64,000 bases of DNA from Bacteroidales bacterium. GTDB lineage: Bacteria > Bacteroidota > Bacteroidia > Bacteroidales > UBA932. The position numbers and the translations under genes were made by a program. The stretch covers positions 310,001 through 374,000 of the forward strand of contig JAFSPG010000018.1 of assembly GCA_017443025.1 (NCBI GenBank), written 5' to 3'. Positions 8,174-18,113 of the stretch are shown here, piece by piece. The notes beneath the pieces are model-generated. The model saw only the letters and a list, made by a program, of their open reading frames with translations. It made no database searches and was not told where the DNA came from. Positions within the stretch are counted from its first letter, which is position 1; the number at the start of each line of letters is the position of its first letter.

Positions 8174-9949
8174 ATGTATCGTACACACACCTGCGGAGAG
8201 CTCCGCGCTGAAAACAAAGGACAGAAAGTTACCCTTGCCGGCTGGGTTCAGAAAGCCAGGAAACTCGGCGGAATGACATTCATCGACCTGCGTGACCGTT
8301 ACGGAATCACACAGCTTGTCGTGGAGGCGGACGCCCCGGCAAAACTTGTCGAAACAGCCACTTCCCTTGGCCGTGAATTCGTAATTCAGGCCACCGGAGA
8401 AGTCCTCGAGCGCCAGAGCAAGAACGAAAAACTCCCTACCGGCGACATTGAAATCAAGGTCAGCGAAATAAAGGTTCTGAACAAGGCGGCCATTCCGCCC
8501 TTTACCATCGAAGATAATTCCGACGGCGGTGACGACCTCCGAATGAAATACCGCTACCTCGACCTTCGTCGCGGCCCGCTTAAGGAATCTCTCACGCTCA
8601 GGCACCGCCTGGCCCACGAGGTACGCAACTACCTCGACGCCAAGGGTTTCATGGAGATAGAAACTCCCTATCTCATCAAATCCACCCCCGAAGGCGCCCG
8701 CGACTTTGTCGTTCCTTCAAGGATGAACCCCGGCGAGTTCTACGCCCTTCCCCAGTCGCCCCAGACTTTCAAGCAGCTTCTGATGGTAGCTGGTTATGAC
8801 CGCTATTTCCAGATTGTACGCTGTTTCCGCGACGAAGACCTGCGCGCTGACCGTCAGCCGGAATTCACCCAGATCGACTGCGAAATGAGCTTTGTGGAGC
8901 AGGAAGATGTGCTCGGCACATTCGAGGGCATGATGCGCTCACTGTTCAAGAACGTTCTCGGCGTTGATATTCCGAACCCCCTGCCCAGGATGAGCTGGTT
9001 CGATGCAATGGACAAATATGGCTCAGACAAGCCGGACATCCGTTTCGGAATGACGATACACGAGATTACCGACGCCGTCAAGGGCAAGGGTTTCAGCGTA
9101 CTTGACGATGCTGCCTATGTTGGCGCCATCGCCGTTCCCGGTGCAGCCGAATATACACGCAAGCAGCTTGACGAGCTTACGGAATGGGTAAAACGCCCTC
9201 AGGTAGGAGCCAAGGGCCTTATCTATATCAAGCTGTCCGCCGACGGTTCAATCAAGTCTTCCATCGACAAATTCTATTCTCCCGAGGAGATCAAGGCCAT
9301 CGCCGATAAGGTTGAGGCCCGCCCCGGCGACCTTATCTTCGTGATGAGCGGCCCCGCCAAACGCAAGGTCCAGACCATGCTCGGAGTGCTCCGTATCGAG
9401 ATGGGCAACCGCCTCGGCCTAAGGAATCCCAAGGAATTCGCTCCTCTGTGGATCGTTGATTTCCCTCTGCTGGAGTGGGACGACGAAACCCAGCGCTTCT
9501 ATGCAATGCACCATCCTTTCACCGCTCCTAAACCCGAGCACGAAAAATGGTTCTACAGCAACGCCAAGGAGGATCTTGAAAGGGTTTGCGCCAACGCCTA
9601 CGACTTTGTCCTCAACGGCACCGAGCTTGGTGGCGGCAGCATCCGTATCCATAACGCCGATATGCAGAAGAGAATGTTTGAGGTTCTCGGAATCAGCCCC
9701 GAGGATGCCGAATACAAGTTCGGATTCATCATCAACGCCTTCAAGTTCGGCGCTCCGCCTCATGGAGGTCTTGCCTTCGGCTTCGACCGCGTGTGCGCCC
9801 TCTTCGGAGGCAGCGATTCCATCCGTGATTACATCGCCTTCCCGAAGAACAACCAGGGTCGCGACGTAATGATCGACTCTCCTTCGAGAATCGACCAGGA
9901 ACAGCTCGACGAACTTCAGATAGACCTTAAATCAGCCCCGGAGGCCTGA
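8174..9949 (+). CDS. aspS: aspartate--tRNA ligase
   Basis: Class II synthetase of the large bacterial type, 591 residues. Seen: N-terminal OB-fold anticodon domain ([20 protein letters not shown]), motif 2 region [20 protein letters not shown], the bacterial GAD insertion domain in the middle (about residues 290-420), [11 protein letters not shown], and motif 3 [16 protein letters not shown]. Whether it charges only tRNA-Asp or also tRNA-Asn cannot be decided here. It converges on the manC-like gene with a 2-base gap, so no room for a separate terminator. Confidence 0.97.
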   Translation: MYRTHTCGELRAENKGQKVTLAGWVQKARKLGGMTFIDLRDRYGITQLVVEADAPAKLVETATSLGREFVIQATGEVLERQSKNEKLPTGDIEIKVSEIKVLNKAAIPPFTIEDNSDGGDDLRMKYRYLDLRRGPLKESLTLRHRLAHEVRNYLDAKGFMEIETPYLIKSTPEGARDFVVPSRMNPGEFYALPQSPQTFKQLLMVAGYDRYFQIVRCFRDEDLRADRQPEFTQIDCEMSFVEQEDVLGTFEGMMRSLFKNVLGVDIPNPLPRMSWFDAMDKYGSDKPDIRFGMTIHEITDAVKGKGFSVLDDAAYVGAIAVPGAAEYTRKQLDELTEWVKRPQVGAKGLIYIKLSADGSIKSSIDKFYSPEEIKAIADKVEARPGDLIFVMSGPAKRKVQTMLGVLRIEMGNRLGLRNPKEFAPLWIVDFPLLEWDDETQRFYAMHHPFTAPKPEHEKWFYSNAKEDLERVCANAYDFVLNGTELGGGSIRIHNADMQKRMFEVLGISPEDAEYKFGFIINAFKFGAPPHGGLAFGFDRVCALFGGSDSIRDYIAFPKNNQGRDVMIDSPSRIDQEQLDELQIDLKSAPEA

Positions 9950-9951
9950 GA

Positions 9952-11046
9952 CTATCTGTATTTTTCGAAATCAGGAAATAATGTATCGGAGACGAGGTCC
10001 ATATAAAGGTCCTCGTCTTTTGGACATATGAGGAGGACATCGTCGGTGTCGATGACAAGATAGTCCTTCAATCCCCTGACGGCCAGAAGTTTATTCTTGT
10101 TCTTTGAATAGACGATGCAGCCGCTGCTGTCTTTCATCATCGCGGCCTCTTCGATGGAGGCATTCCCGTTTTTATCGAGGCCCGGGATCGACTTGTAAAC
10201 GGTTTCCCAACTGTCGATGTCCATCCAGGTGAATTTGGCGGGGAATACCCAAGCGCGGGAAGTCTTCTCCATTACACCGTAGTCGATGGACAGCTTTATG
10301 CTGTCGTCGTAAGCTTTTTCCAGCAGAGATTTTTCCGCGGGAGTTCCTATCCCGGCTTCCCAGTCCTTGAAAGCGGAAGTAATATCTGGAATTGAAGCCT
10401 CGCATTCTTCCTTGATAACGGAGCCTTTCCAGATATAAATACCCGTGTTCCAGAAGAACTCATTGCTCTTGCAGAAAGCCTGGGCGATAGACAGAATAGG
10501 CTTTTCGGTAAAGGTCTTTACCTGAACCGGCTTTGCGCTGTTGCGGGCTTTCTTGCCGCCGACCACCTGAATGTAGCCGTAATTCGGATCCGGCCTGTTA
10601 GGCACCACGCCTATAGTCATCAGAGAATCATGATTTGCCGCATAATCGAGGGCTCCGGAAAGGGTTTCTTCAAAAGCTGCCGAATCATTAATGAACTGGT
10701 CGGCCGGAATCATCGAGATGACGGCATCCGGATTTCGGTGGAGAATCGTATATGTTGCGAATACGACGCAGGGCGCGGTGTGGCGGCTGATAGGCTCCAG
10801 GAGTACGTTTTCCTTCGGGATGTCAGGGGCCTGCTCATAAACGAATTCCTTGAAACGCTCGAGGGTGACTACGAGAATGTTCTCTTTCGGGACGAGCCCG
10901 AGGCAGCGCCTGTATGAATTCTGGAAAGAAGAGCCGTATTTTCCGGTTACGATAAACTGGCTCGGGCGCTTCTCCCTGCTCAACGGCCAGAGGTGGTCGC
11001 CGAGACCGCCGGCCATGATGACGCAGTAATAGTTGTTATTAGTCAT
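9952..11046 (-). CDS. mannose-1-phosphate guanylyltransferase-like nucleotidyltransferase (divergent signature)
   Basis: Resembles ManC/AlgA enzymes that make GDP-mannose: N-terminal VIMAGGLGDHLWPLSREKRP, SMIPADQFI, FTEKP, FFWNTGIYIWKG, IDYGVMEKT and WMDIDSWETV are all recognisable over 364 residues. However, the core pyrophosphorylase signature normally reads GGxGxRxWPxSR...PKQF, while here the Arg is His (GLGDHLW) and PKQF is PSQF, losing an Arg and a Lys that bind the nucleotide. The usual WxDxGSW has Asp for Gly. Activity or substrate may therefore differ. It is last in the leftward operon cdaA-mutS2-yraN-manC-like, 7 bases after yraN. Confidence 0.8.
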   Translation of the reverse strand: MTNNNYYCVIMAGGLGDHLWPLSREKRPSQFIVTGKYGSSFQNSYRRCLGLVPKENILVVTLERFKEFVYEQAPDIPKENVLLEPISRHTAPCVVFATYTILHRNPDAVISMIPADQFINDSAAFEETLSGALDYAANHDSLMTIGVVPNRPDPNYGYIQVVGGKKARNSAKPVQVKTFTEKPILSIAQAFCKSNEFFWNTGIYIWKGSVIKEECEASIPDITSAFKDWEAGIGTPAEKSLLEKAYDDSIKLSIDYGVMEKTSRAWVFPAKFTWMDIDSWETVYKSIPGLDKNGNASIEEAAMMKDSSGCIVYSKNKNKLLAVRGLKDYLVIDTDDVLLICPKDEDLYMDLVSDTLFPDFEKYR

Positions 11047-11053
11047 ATGTGGT

Positions 11054-11431
11054 TCAGTATGTCATGGGGATGTAGGCCTCGGGAAAATATCTGACAGTCG
11101 TTCCGTCGCTGCCGATAGTAACTGCAGCGACGTCGAAAAATATCTCCTGAGCCTCCATCTTTGTGGTTTTCACCTTATTTAAATACCGGTTTGCGGCGGC
11201 AATTATCCTCTGCTGCTTGATCTTTCCGACCTTTTCTTCCGGAGCTTCTGTAAAGTCGCCGGTGCGGGTCTTGATCTCTACAAAATGTAAGCCGTTCTTG
11301 TCAAAGGAAATGATATCCACTTCAAGATGCCCGCCACGCCAGTTGCGCTCGAGAATCGTATGCCCTCTGGATATCAGGTAAGAAGCCACGGCGTCTTCCC
11401 CGATCTTGCCTGTGATGCGACGCCTGTCCAT
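11054..11431 (-). CDS. YraN family endonuclease-like protein (UPF0102)
   Basis: Small protein of 125 residues with the YraN fold, related to Holliday junction resolvases; its cellular role is not settled. Seen: GKIGEDAVASYLISRGHTILERNWR, the acidic HLEVDII and the VEIKTR core of a PD-(D/E)xK active site. Its ATG overlaps the stop codon of mutS2 by one base (TAATG), so translation is probably coupled. Confidence 0.9.
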   Translation of the reverse strand: MDRRRITGKIGEDAVASYLISRGHTILERNWRGGHLEVDIISFDKNGLHFVEIKTRTGDFTEAPEEKVGKIKQQRIIAAANRYLNKVKTTKMEAQEIFFDVAAVTIGSDGTTVRYFPEAYIPMTY

Positions 11432-13980
11432 TATTCAAACTTTACGATTGTAACGCCGCTTCCGCCGTTCTGGATATGTTCATCGCTTACGGATGCGACT
11501 CCCGGCAGAGTTTTGAGAAGTTTCTGGATTTCAAAGTGCAGCACTCCGGTGCCCTTGCCGTGGACTATCCTTACAGAGGACATATCCAGCATTATGGCGT
11601 CGTCCACAAAACGCAGGACTTTTTCGAGGGCGTCCTGAAGGCGCTCGCCGCGCAAGTCTATTTCGGGCTTGAAATTAAGCTTGCGCTCCATGATTGCAGG
11701 GTCCTGGCGCATAAGAGGACGCGACGATGGAGCGGCGGCACGGGTAGCTTCGCGGTATTCGTTGGAAGAAATCCTTTCCACCCGGTTTGCCGGCAGGGAA
11801 GTGCTGATATTCCCGACTATCACGGTAACTTTGTGCGTGGAGACTTTCGATACCTCTCCGACCATTCCGTTCGACAGAATCCTGACTTTCTCGCCCACAG
11901 CAAGAGGTCCTCCGCGGCGTTCTGCCGGGGATTGGTCTTCGGCTGTTTCGGGAGTCTCAGTGGCGGCGCCGCCTTTGCGCCGCTTTGCCCTCTCAGCCTC
12001 CTTTGCCGCCCGCTGGTCGAGCTTGCGGAGCTTGGACTCGATGTAATCGTCGTGGTTTTTCTGCTCTGAGGCTTTTTGGGCCGATAATGCGGCAATGAAG
12101 CCCTGAAGCTCGGAGCGGGCTTCCTTCGTGCGCTCCTTGTCGGCCTGCGTTTCCTTGATTGTACGAATTGTACTCTCTATCTGCCTGTTGGCGCCTTTTA
12201 CTATGTCCTCGGCCTCTTTCTTGGCCTGGTCAAGGATGTCCTTTTTCTGCTTCTTTATATCCAGAAGTTCCTTCTGGTACTGGCCCGTAATGGCCTCCAG
12301 CGTTTTATCGGTGTTGCGGATGCGCTCGAGTTTCTCGTCGAGAGCCTTGCGGTTGCGGATTATCTTGCGGAGATTCCTTTCCATTCCGACATAATCCTCG
12401 CCGGCTTTATCTTCGGCGTCCTTGATGATTTGTTCCGGGAGGCCGATTTTCCGTGCCAGCTCGAAAGCAAAAGAATTACCCGGAAGGCCCATTTCGAGCT
12501 TGAACAGCGGCTCTATCTTCTGCGCGTCGAACTGCATGGCTCCGTTGACGACGCCCACGCCCGGTTGCGAAGCATATAACTTCAGATTCGTATAGTGGGT
12601 GGTGATTACTCCGTACACGCCCCTTCTGTCGAGTTCTCCGAGTATGGCTTCCGCTATTGCTCCGCCGGCGGCAGGCTCCGTTCCCGCTCCGAGTTCGTCA
12701 ATCAGGATGAGAGTTTTTTCGTCGGCAGTACGAAGCATTTCCTTCATCGACTGCAGGAAGGCGCTGTAGGTGCTGAGGTCGCTCTCGAGCGACTGCCCGT
12801 CGCCTATATCCACCATTATCCTGTCGAACACCGACATTTCGGAAGTCTCGGACGTGGGAATAAGCATCCCCCACTGGAACATATACTGGAGCAGTCCGAA
12901 GGTTTTCAGACATACCGATTTCCCTCCGGCGTTAGGTCCGGAAATCAGCAGAATCCTTTTTTCCTTGTCGAGGCGCGCCGTAAGCGGAACTATTTCCTTT
13001 TTCTCCCGGCGGAGATTCTTTTCTAGCAGAGGGTGGCGGGCTTTTCGAAGGGAGACGACACCCTCTTCGGAAATTATCGGCATTCCGGCGATATAGTCAA
13101 GGGCAAGCTGGGCCTTGGCCATCAGGAAATCCAGCTCCCCAAGGCACCTTGCTCCAAGTACCAGTTCGGGGATATATGGCCTGACAAATTCACTGAACTC
13201 GGAAAGAATCTTGAAAATCTCGCGGGTTTCAGCAAAATGCAGTTCGTTGATTTCGTTTTCAAGCGCGATGATTTCGGCGGGTTCGATAAAGGTCGTGCGT
13301 CCGGTCGATGATTCACCGGCAACAAAGCCCGCAAGCCTGCGCTTCTCGGAAGTGTTGACGGGAATCAGCATCTTTCCGTCTCGCACGGTAACGCTGGCAT
13401 CGGCGTCCGCCAGGCCGTCGGCCTGAGCCTTCTTGAGTATCGCCGCCGCCCGTTTTGAAAGAGAGCTTTCCTTTTCCTTGAGGTCCTTGCGTATATCATA
13501 CAGGCCGTCGGAGGCGGTGTCTTTGACATTACCGTATTTATCGATGATGCGGTCGATGCGCCTTGCTACCTCGGGGAACACTCGTACGCGCGAAACCGCA
13601 CGTTTGAGATTAGGATAAACACCGTCCTTGATTCCATCGAAGAAGCCGCAGACTTTTCTCAGGGTTTCCCCCATCGTCCTTAGTTTTCCAAGGGAGAGAA
13701 GGTCGATGTTGGCTCCCTCGCTGGCCAATATTTCCAGAAAATCCAGACAGTCGATATATCCTGTGGTTGGGAAGCTGTCCTCGAACATCATAATGAGGCG
13801 CATCTCGTCGGTCAGGAGCAGCCTTCGGCGAATCTCTTTTGCAGAGGTCGAGAATTTCTCCTTCATCGCGCGCGACGAGGCGTAATCCGTGCTGCACTTG
13901 TCGGAGATTGCAGTACGGATCTTGTCGAAGCCAAGCTTTGCTTCCAGACGCGTGTCTATTGATGAAGAAACTTCAGGCAT
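11431..13980 (-). CDS. mutS2: endonuclease MutS2
   Basis: MutS2 family ATPase, 849 residues, which suppresses recombination and in some bacteria acts on collided ribosomes. Domains in order: MutS core and clamp helices, ATPase with Walker A GPNAGGKS, Walker B LILIDELGAGTEP and the switch ITTHYTNLKLYA, a long coiled coil (about residues 520-650), an Ala/Glu/Arg-rich linker, a KOW-like segment, and a C-terminal Smr nuclease domain with LRGERLQDALEKV and VRIVHGKGTGVL. It begins 5 bases after cdaA and its stop overlaps yraN. Confidence 0.95.
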   Translation of the reverse strand: MPEVSSSIDTRLEAKLGFDKIRTAISDKCSTDYASSRAMKEKFSTSAKEIRRRLLLTDEMRLIMMFEDSFPTTGYIDCLDFLEILASEGANIDLLSLGKLRTMGETLRKVCGFFDGIKDGVYPNLKRAVSRVRVFPEVARRIDRIIDKYGNVKDTASDGLYDIRKDLKEKESSLSKRAAAILKKAQADGLADADASVTVRDGKMLIPVNTSEKRRLAGFVAGESSTGRTTFIEPAEIIALENEINELHFAETREIFKILSEFSEFVRPYIPELVLGARCLGELDFLMAKAQLALDYIAGMPIISEEGVVSLRKARHPLLEKNLRREKKEIVPLTARLDKEKRILLISGPNAGGKSVCLKTFGLLQYMFQWGMLIPTSETSEMSVFDRIMVDIGDGQSLESDLSTYSAFLQSMKEMLRTADEKTLILIDELGAGTEPAAGGAIAEAILGELDRRGVYGVITTHYTNLKLYASQPGVGVVNGAMQFDAQKIEPLFKLEMGLPGNSFAFELARKIGLPEQIIKDAEDKAGEDYVGMERNLRKIIRNRKALDEKLERIRNTDKTLEAITGQYQKELLDIKKQKKDILDQAKKEAEDIVKGANRQIESTIRTIKETQADKERTKEARSELQGFIAALSAQKASEQKNHDDYIESKLRKLDQRAAKEAERAKRRKGGAATETPETAEDQSPAERRGGPLAVGEKVRILSNGMVGEVSKVSTHKVTVIVGNISTSLPANRVERISSNEYREATRAAAPSSRPLMRQDPAIMERKLNFKPEIDLRGERLQDALEKVLRFVDDAIMLDMSSVRIVHGKGTGVLHFEIQKLLKTLPGVASVSDEHIQNGGSGVTIVKFE

Positions 13981-13985
13981 TGCGG

Positions 13986-14798
13986 TTATTCTGACGTTCC
14001 TGACAGGGCGGAGTCGAGCAGGAGTTTAAGCTCGTTCATATTACCGATAGGTGTAACCTTACCATTCTTTACGAAGGATACTTCACCGGTTTCTTCGGAG
14101 ATAACGATTACTTCTGCATCGGACTCTTCGGATATGCCCACGGCGGCCTTATGCCTCATGCCGAAACTGGGGGGCAGGGGACTCTGGGTAATGGGAAGAG
14201 TGCAGCGGACGGCCACTATGCGGCTGCCTTTTATAATCATGGCTCCGTCGTGGAGCGGGGAATTCTTAAAGAAGATATTCATTATCAAGCGACGGTTCAC
14301 GTCGGCATTGATAGTGTCGCCGGTATCGATAATGTACTCCAGGCTGACGTTCTGCGGGAAAACAATAAGAGCTCCTGTTTTCTGCTCCGACATCCTGCGG
14401 CAGGCCTCGGCAATCTCATTGACGTCCTCCGAGGTGAGTTTTTCCTCGCGGGTGCCGAACAGTTTCGCAAGCACGCCCCTCGTCCTTGAATGAATCCTTG
14501 TCTCGGAGCCAACACGATATAGGAAGTGGCGGATTTCTGGCTGGAAGATGACTATAAGAGCAAGCACGCCGACGTCGATGAACGCACCGAGAAGGGAACG
14601 AATCATTTTCATGTCGAGCGCATCGGCCAGCACCAGGAAGACATAGAGGATTATTACAGCCAGGAAGATGTTGACGGCTGTGGAATGGCGTATCCACCTG
14701 AACACTATGAAGATGAACAGGGCAACAAGCAATATGTCAATGACGTCGATGACGGTCAGATGAAGGAAGCCGAAAATGGTGGCCAGCGGGTACATCAT
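13986..14798 (-). CDS. cdaA: diadenylate cyclase CdaA
   Basis: Membrane enzyme that makes cyclic di-AMP from two ATP. The 270-residue protein has three N-terminal membrane segments (about residues 10-80) and a DAC domain with the catalytic SPLHDGAMIIKG and GMRHKAAVGISEESD (the usual RHR reads RHK). c-di-AMP usually controls potassium and osmotic balance. It heads the leftward operon with mutS2, yraN and the manC-like gene; a second ATG one codon in is equally possible. Confidence 0.94.
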   Translation of the reverse strand: MMYPLATIFGFLHLTVIDVIDILLVALFIFIVFRWIRHSTAVNIFLAVIILYVFLVLADALDMKMIRSLLGAFIDVGVLALIVIFQPEIRHFLYRVGSETRIHSRTRGVLAKLFGTREEKLTSEDVNEIAEACRRMSEQKTGALIVFPQNVSLEYIIDTGDTINADVNRRLIMNIFFKNSPLHDGAMIIKGSRIVAVRCTLPITQSPLPPSFGMRHKAAVGISEESDAEVIVISEETGEVSFVKNGKVTPIGNMNELKLLLDSALSGTSE

Positions 14799-14820
14799 AC
14801 CTTATATATTCTATGCACCG

Positions 14821-14828
14821 CAAAATTA
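14821..14828 (-). promoter_or_regulatory. -7 box for cdaA operon
   Basis: TAATTTTG on the minus strand, 22 bases before the cdaA ATG. Confidence 0.58.
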
Positions 14829-14888
14829 GCATAAATAAATCGTTCGGCAAAGCCTATAAAGTGCTGTTGAAAAAATTGTTGAAAACTC

Positions 14889-14919
14889 ATTGTAAATCAA
14901 AGGAAAATGCCTACCTTTG
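14889..14919 (+). promoter_or_regulatory. promoter of the first ribosomal protein operon (rplC)
   Basis: -7 box TACCTTTG (14912-14919) preceded by ATTG (14889-14892, consensus TTTG) with a 19-base spacer, the usual distance. Its presence directly before rplC agrees with rpsJ being absent here. Confidence 0.7.
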
Positions 14920-14923
14920 CAGT

Positions 14924-14940
14924 CCGCAAAAATTATGCGG
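14924..14940 (+). promoter_or_regulatory. 5' leader stem-loop of the rplC operon
   Basis: CCGCA / TGCGG with a 7-base loop, starting 5 bases after the -7 box, so it lies at or near the very 5' end of the predicted mRNA. The rest of the 60-base leader is AT-rich. Confidence 0.45.
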
Positions 14941-14979
14941 GAAACGTAACGTATTAATAAACAATTAATTAACAAACCA

Positions 14980-15603
14980 ATGCCTGGATTAATTGGAAAG
15001 AAAATCGGAATGACTTCCGTTTTCGGTGCTGATGGAAAAAATATTCCATGCACCGTAATTGAGGCTGGTCCGTGCGTTGTTACGCAGGTTCGTACAGTTG
15101 AAGTTGATGGTTATGCCGCTGTACAGCTTGCCTATGACGAAACCACAGAAAAGCACACCAGCGCTCCGCTTAAGGGGCACTTTGAAAAGGCAGGAACCAC
15201 TCCCAAGAAGAAACTCGTCGAGTTCCCGATGGATTTCAAGGGAGAGCTCAAATTGGGCGACACTCTTACTCTGACCGACGTTTTCGAAGGTGTAGAGTTC
15301 ATTGATGTTGCCGGCACATCCAAAGGTAAAGGTTTCCAGGGTGTCGTGAAGCGTCACGGCTTCGCAGGTGTAGGCGGCAAGACCCACGGTCAGCACAACC
15401 GTCTTCGTCACCCCGGTTCCATGGGTGCATCATCCTGGCCTTCACGCGTATTCCCCGGAATGCGTATGGCTGGCCATATGGGCAACGAGAGGGTAAAAGT
15501 TACCAATCTCGCCATCCTCAAGATGATCCCCGAGAACAACCTTCTCGTAGTTAAAGGCTCCGTTCCCGGAGCAAAGGGTTCTTATCTGATTTTGGAGGCA
15601 TAA
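14980..15603 (+). CDS. rplC: 50S ribosomal protein L3
   Basis: uL3, an early assembly protein near the peptidyl transferase centre, 207 residues. Seen: [15 protein letters not shown] at the N-terminus and the long loop [20 protein letters not shown] followed by [16 protein letters not shown]. It is first in its operon; rpsJ, which usually precedes it, is not here, and the next gene upstream (cdaA) points the other way. Confidence 0.98.
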   Translation: MPGLIGKKIGMTSVFGADGKNIPCTVIEAGPCVVTQVRTVEVDGYAAVQLAYDETTEKHTSAPLKGHFEKAGTTPKKKLVEFPMDFKGELKLGDTLTLTDVFEGVEFIDVAGTSKGKGFQGVVKRHGFAGVGGKTHGQHNRLRHPGSMGASSWPSRVFPGMRMAGHMGNERVKVTNLAILKMIPENNLLVVKGSVPGAKGSYLILEA

Positions 15604-15607
15604 GACT

Positions 15608-16237
15608 ATGAAAGTAAAAGTATTGAAAATTGACGGAACCGAATCCGGAAAAACCGTCACTCTCGACGAGAAAGTCTTCGGCATCACCCCGAACGACCAC
15701 GCCATTTACCTTGATGTAGTCCAGTACCTCGCAAATCAGCGCCAGGGAACATCCAAGGCTAAGGACAGAAGTGAAGTTGCTTACAGCACCAAGAAGCTCG
15801 GACGCCAGAAAGGCGGCGGTGGCGCACGCCACGGTTCCCTCAAGGCCGGTATCTTCGTAGGTGGTGGTAACATTCACGGTCCCAAGCCCCGCGACTACAG
15901 GCATAAGCTGAACAAGAAAATCAAACAGCTTGCAAGATTCTCAGCCCTCTCATACAAGGCCCAGGAAAATGCCATCAAGATCATCGAGCCTTTCCAGCTG
16001 GAAGCTCCCAAGACCAAGGATTTCAAAGGCATCCTTTCCGCCATCAAGGCCGGAGACCGCAAGGTTCTCTTCGTTCTCCCCGAGAATGCGGCTAACATTT
16101 ATCTTTCATCACGTAACCTCCCCGAGGTAAAAGTCATCACCGTAGACGAAATCAACACCTATACCATCATGAATGCTTATTCAGTGGTATTCGTAGATGG
16201 CGTCCAGGATGTTCTCGCCTCAAGGTCTAACAGCTAA
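15608..16237 (+). CDS. rplD: 50S ribosomal protein L4
   Basis: uL4, lining the exit tunnel, 209 residues. Seen: the loop region QRQGTSKAKDRSEVAYSTKK and GRQKGGGGARHGSLKAGIFV, and the C-terminal core VLFVLPENAANIYLSSRNLP. It starts 4 bases after rplC. Confidence 0.98.
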   Translation: MKVKVLKIDGTESGKTVTLDEKVFGITPNDHAIYLDVVQYLANQRQGTSKAKDRSEVAYSTKKLGRQKGGGGARHGSLKAGIFVGGGNIHGPKPRDYRHKLNKKIKQLARFSALSYKAQENAIKIIEPFQLEAPKTKDFKGILSAIKAGDRKVLFVLPENAANIYLSSRNLPEVKVITVDEINTYTIMNAYSVVFVDGVQDVLASRSNS

Positions 16238-16249
16238 AAATTTTGAGAG

Positions 16250-16540
16250 ATGGGAATTATAATTAAGCCAATCGTAACAGAAAAAATGACGGCTCAGGGC
16301 GAAAAGTTGAACCGTTATGGTTTCATCGTAGACCGTTCTGCTAACAAACTTCAAATCAAGGCTGAGGTTGAAAGCCTTTACAACGTCACCGTAGCTTCCG
16401 TCAACACGATGAACTACCACGGCAAGCGTAAAGCCCGTTATACCAAAGCCGGTCTTCTCCGCGGCCGCGCCAATCATTTCAAGAAGGCAGTCGTCGTTCT
16501 CGCAGGAGAGGATAAGATTGATTTCTACGCTAACATCTAG
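16250..16540 (+). CDS. rplW: 50S ribosomal protein L23
   Basis: uL23, at the tunnel exit where trigger factor and SRP dock, 96 residues. Seen: [23 protein letters not shown] and KIDFYANI at the C-terminus. Its stop codon TAG is part of the strong Shine-Dalgarno sequence of rplB. Confidence 0.98.
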   Translation: MGIIIKPIVTEKMTAQGEKLNRYGFIVDRSANKLQIKAEVESLYNVTVASVNTMNYHGKRKARYTKAGLLRGRANHFKKAVVVLAGEDKIDFYANI

Positions 16541-16544
16541 GAGG
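16539..16544 (+). promoter_or_regulatory. strong Shine-Dalgarno site of rplB
   Basis: AGGAGG, 7 bases before the rplB ATG and overlapping the rplW stop. Unusual in this phylum, where most genes lack such a site. Confidence 0.7.
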
Positions 16545-16551
16545 TAAAGCA

Positions 16552-17376
16552 ATGTCAGTAAAGAAATACAAACCGGTAACTCCCGGACAAAGAAACAAGG
16601 TAATCAGCGCATTTGACGATATCACTTGCCACACGCCTCACAAAGCGTTGCTTGAACCCCTTAAGAGAACTGGCGGCCGTAACAACACCGGTCAGATGAC
16701 CATGCGTTACATCGGTGGCGGTCACAAGAAAATGTACCGCATCGTCGACTTCCGCCGCGATAAAGACACTTGCGCAGCAACTGTCCTTACCATTGAATAC
16801 GATCCTAACCGCAGCGCACGTATCGCCCTTGTAGAATACGAAGACGGCGAAAAGAGATACATCATCGCCCCTAACGGTCTCAAGGTCGGACAGAAAATCG
16901 CTTCCGGTTCCGGCGTCGCCCCCGATTTGGGCAACGCTCTTCCTCTGGCCGAAATTCCGGTCGGTACCCTCGTACACAACATCGAGCTTCGTCCCGGACA
17001 GGGTGCAGCAATGGCCCGCAGCGCCGGTACCTTTGCACAGCTCGCAGCCCGCGAAGGCAACTACGCAGTTCTCCGTCTCCCTTCGGGAGAGACCAGAATG
17101 GTTCTCGTTGCCTGCCGTGCTACCGTGGGTACTGTTTCCAACCCTGAACACAACCTGGAGTCTTATGGCAAAGCCGGCCGCAGCCGTCACCTCGGACGCC
17201 GTCCCCGCAACAGGGGCGTTGTCATGAACCCTCACGATCACCCTATGGGCGGTGGTGAAGGACGCGCTTCCGGCGGTCACCCTCGTTCACGCAAGGGTCT
17301 GCCTGCAAAGGGATACAAGACACGTAATCCTAAAGCGACTTCAAACAAGTTCATCATTGAAAGAAGAAAGAAATAA
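16552..17376 (+). CDS. rplB: 50S ribosomal protein L2
   Basis: uL2, required for subunit joining and peptidyl transfer, 274 residues. Seen: [20 protein letters not shown], the OB and SH3-like domains, and the C-terminal catalytic-centre segment [18 protein letters not shown] containing the conserved histidine. Preceded by AGGAGG. Confidence 0.98.
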   Translation: MSVKKYKPVTPGQRNKVISAFDDITCHTPHKALLEPLKRTGGRNNTGQMTMRYIGGGHKKMYRIVDFRRDKDTCAATVLTIEYDPNRSARIALVEYEDGEKRYIIAPNGLKVGQKIASGSGVAPDLGNALPLAEIPVGTLVHNIELRPGQGAAMARSAGTFAQLAAREGNYAVLRLPSGETRMVLVACRATVGTVSNPEHNLESYGKAGRSRHLGRRPRNRGVVMNPHDHPMGGGEGRASGGHPRSRKGLPAKGYKTRNPKATSNKFIIERRKK

Positions 17377-17398
17377 CCGGATTAAACTTTAGGAAATC

Positions 17399-17671
17399 AT
17401 GAGTCGTTCATTAAGAAAAGGACCATATATCCAGGAAGCCCTGGAGAAAAGAATTCTTGCTATGAATGATGGTAGCAAGAAGAAAGAAGTTGTCAAGACT
17501 TGGTCACGCGCAAGTATGATCTCTCCTGACTTCGTCGGCCACACCATCGCTGTCCATAACGGAAACAAGTTTATTCCGGTTTATGTGACTGAGAATATGG
17601 TTGGTCACAAGCTTGGCGAGTTTGCTCCTACCAGAAACTTTAGAGGCCATTCGGGCAACAACAAAAAGTAA
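17399..17671 (+). CDS. rpsS: 30S ribosomal protein S19
   Basis: uS19, in the 30S head with S13, 90 residues. Seen: [18 protein letters not shown], the family hallmark near the start, and the end [18 protein letters not shown]. Confidence 0.98.
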   Translation: MSRSLRKGPYIQEALEKRILAMNDGSKKKEVVKTWSRASMISPDFVGHTIAVHNGNKFIPVYVTENMVGHKLGEFAPTRNFRGHSGNNKK

Positions 17672-17691
17672 AATTTTAAAGATTTGAAATT

Positions 17692-18111
17692 ATGGGTGCT
17701 CGTAAAAGAATAATGGCTGAAAAGTTGAAAGAAGCCAAGAAGCAGACGGCAATCGCCAAACTCAACAATGTTCCCACATCCCCCAGGAAGATGCGCCTCG
17801 TCGTTGACACCGTCAGGGGAGTGGAAGTAAACCACGCTCTCGACCTTTTGAAATTCTCCAAGAAGGCCCCTTCGATTCCGCTCGAGAAACTTCTCCGCAG
17901 CGCTATCGCCAACTGGGAGGCCAAGAATCCCGAAAGCTCGAAAGAACTTGACAACGGTAACGTATATATCAAGACCATCATGGTTGATGAAGGTCGCACG
18001 CTCAAGAGAATCCGTCCTTGCCCTCAGGGCCGTGCCGGACGTATCCGCAAGCGCAGCAATCACGTTACCATCATACTTGATGTTAAGAAAACCGCAACAG
18101 TGGAGGCATAA
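17692..18111 (+). CDS. rplV: 50S ribosomal protein L22
   Basis: uL22, whose hairpin lines the exit tunnel, 139 residues. Seen: [20 protein letters not shown], the hairpin segment [20 protein letters not shown] and NHVTIIL. There is an N-terminal basic extension of about 25 residues before the core. An alternative in-frame ATG at residue 8 would remove part of that extension. Confidence 0.97.
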   Translation: MGARKRIMAEKLKEAKKQTAIAKLNNVPTSPRKMRLVVDTVRGVEVNHALDLLKFSKKAPSIPLEKLLRSAIANWEAKNPESSKELDNGNVYIKTIMVDEGRTLKRIRPCPQGRAGRIRKRSNHVTIILDVKKTATVEA

Positions 18112-18113
18112 AT

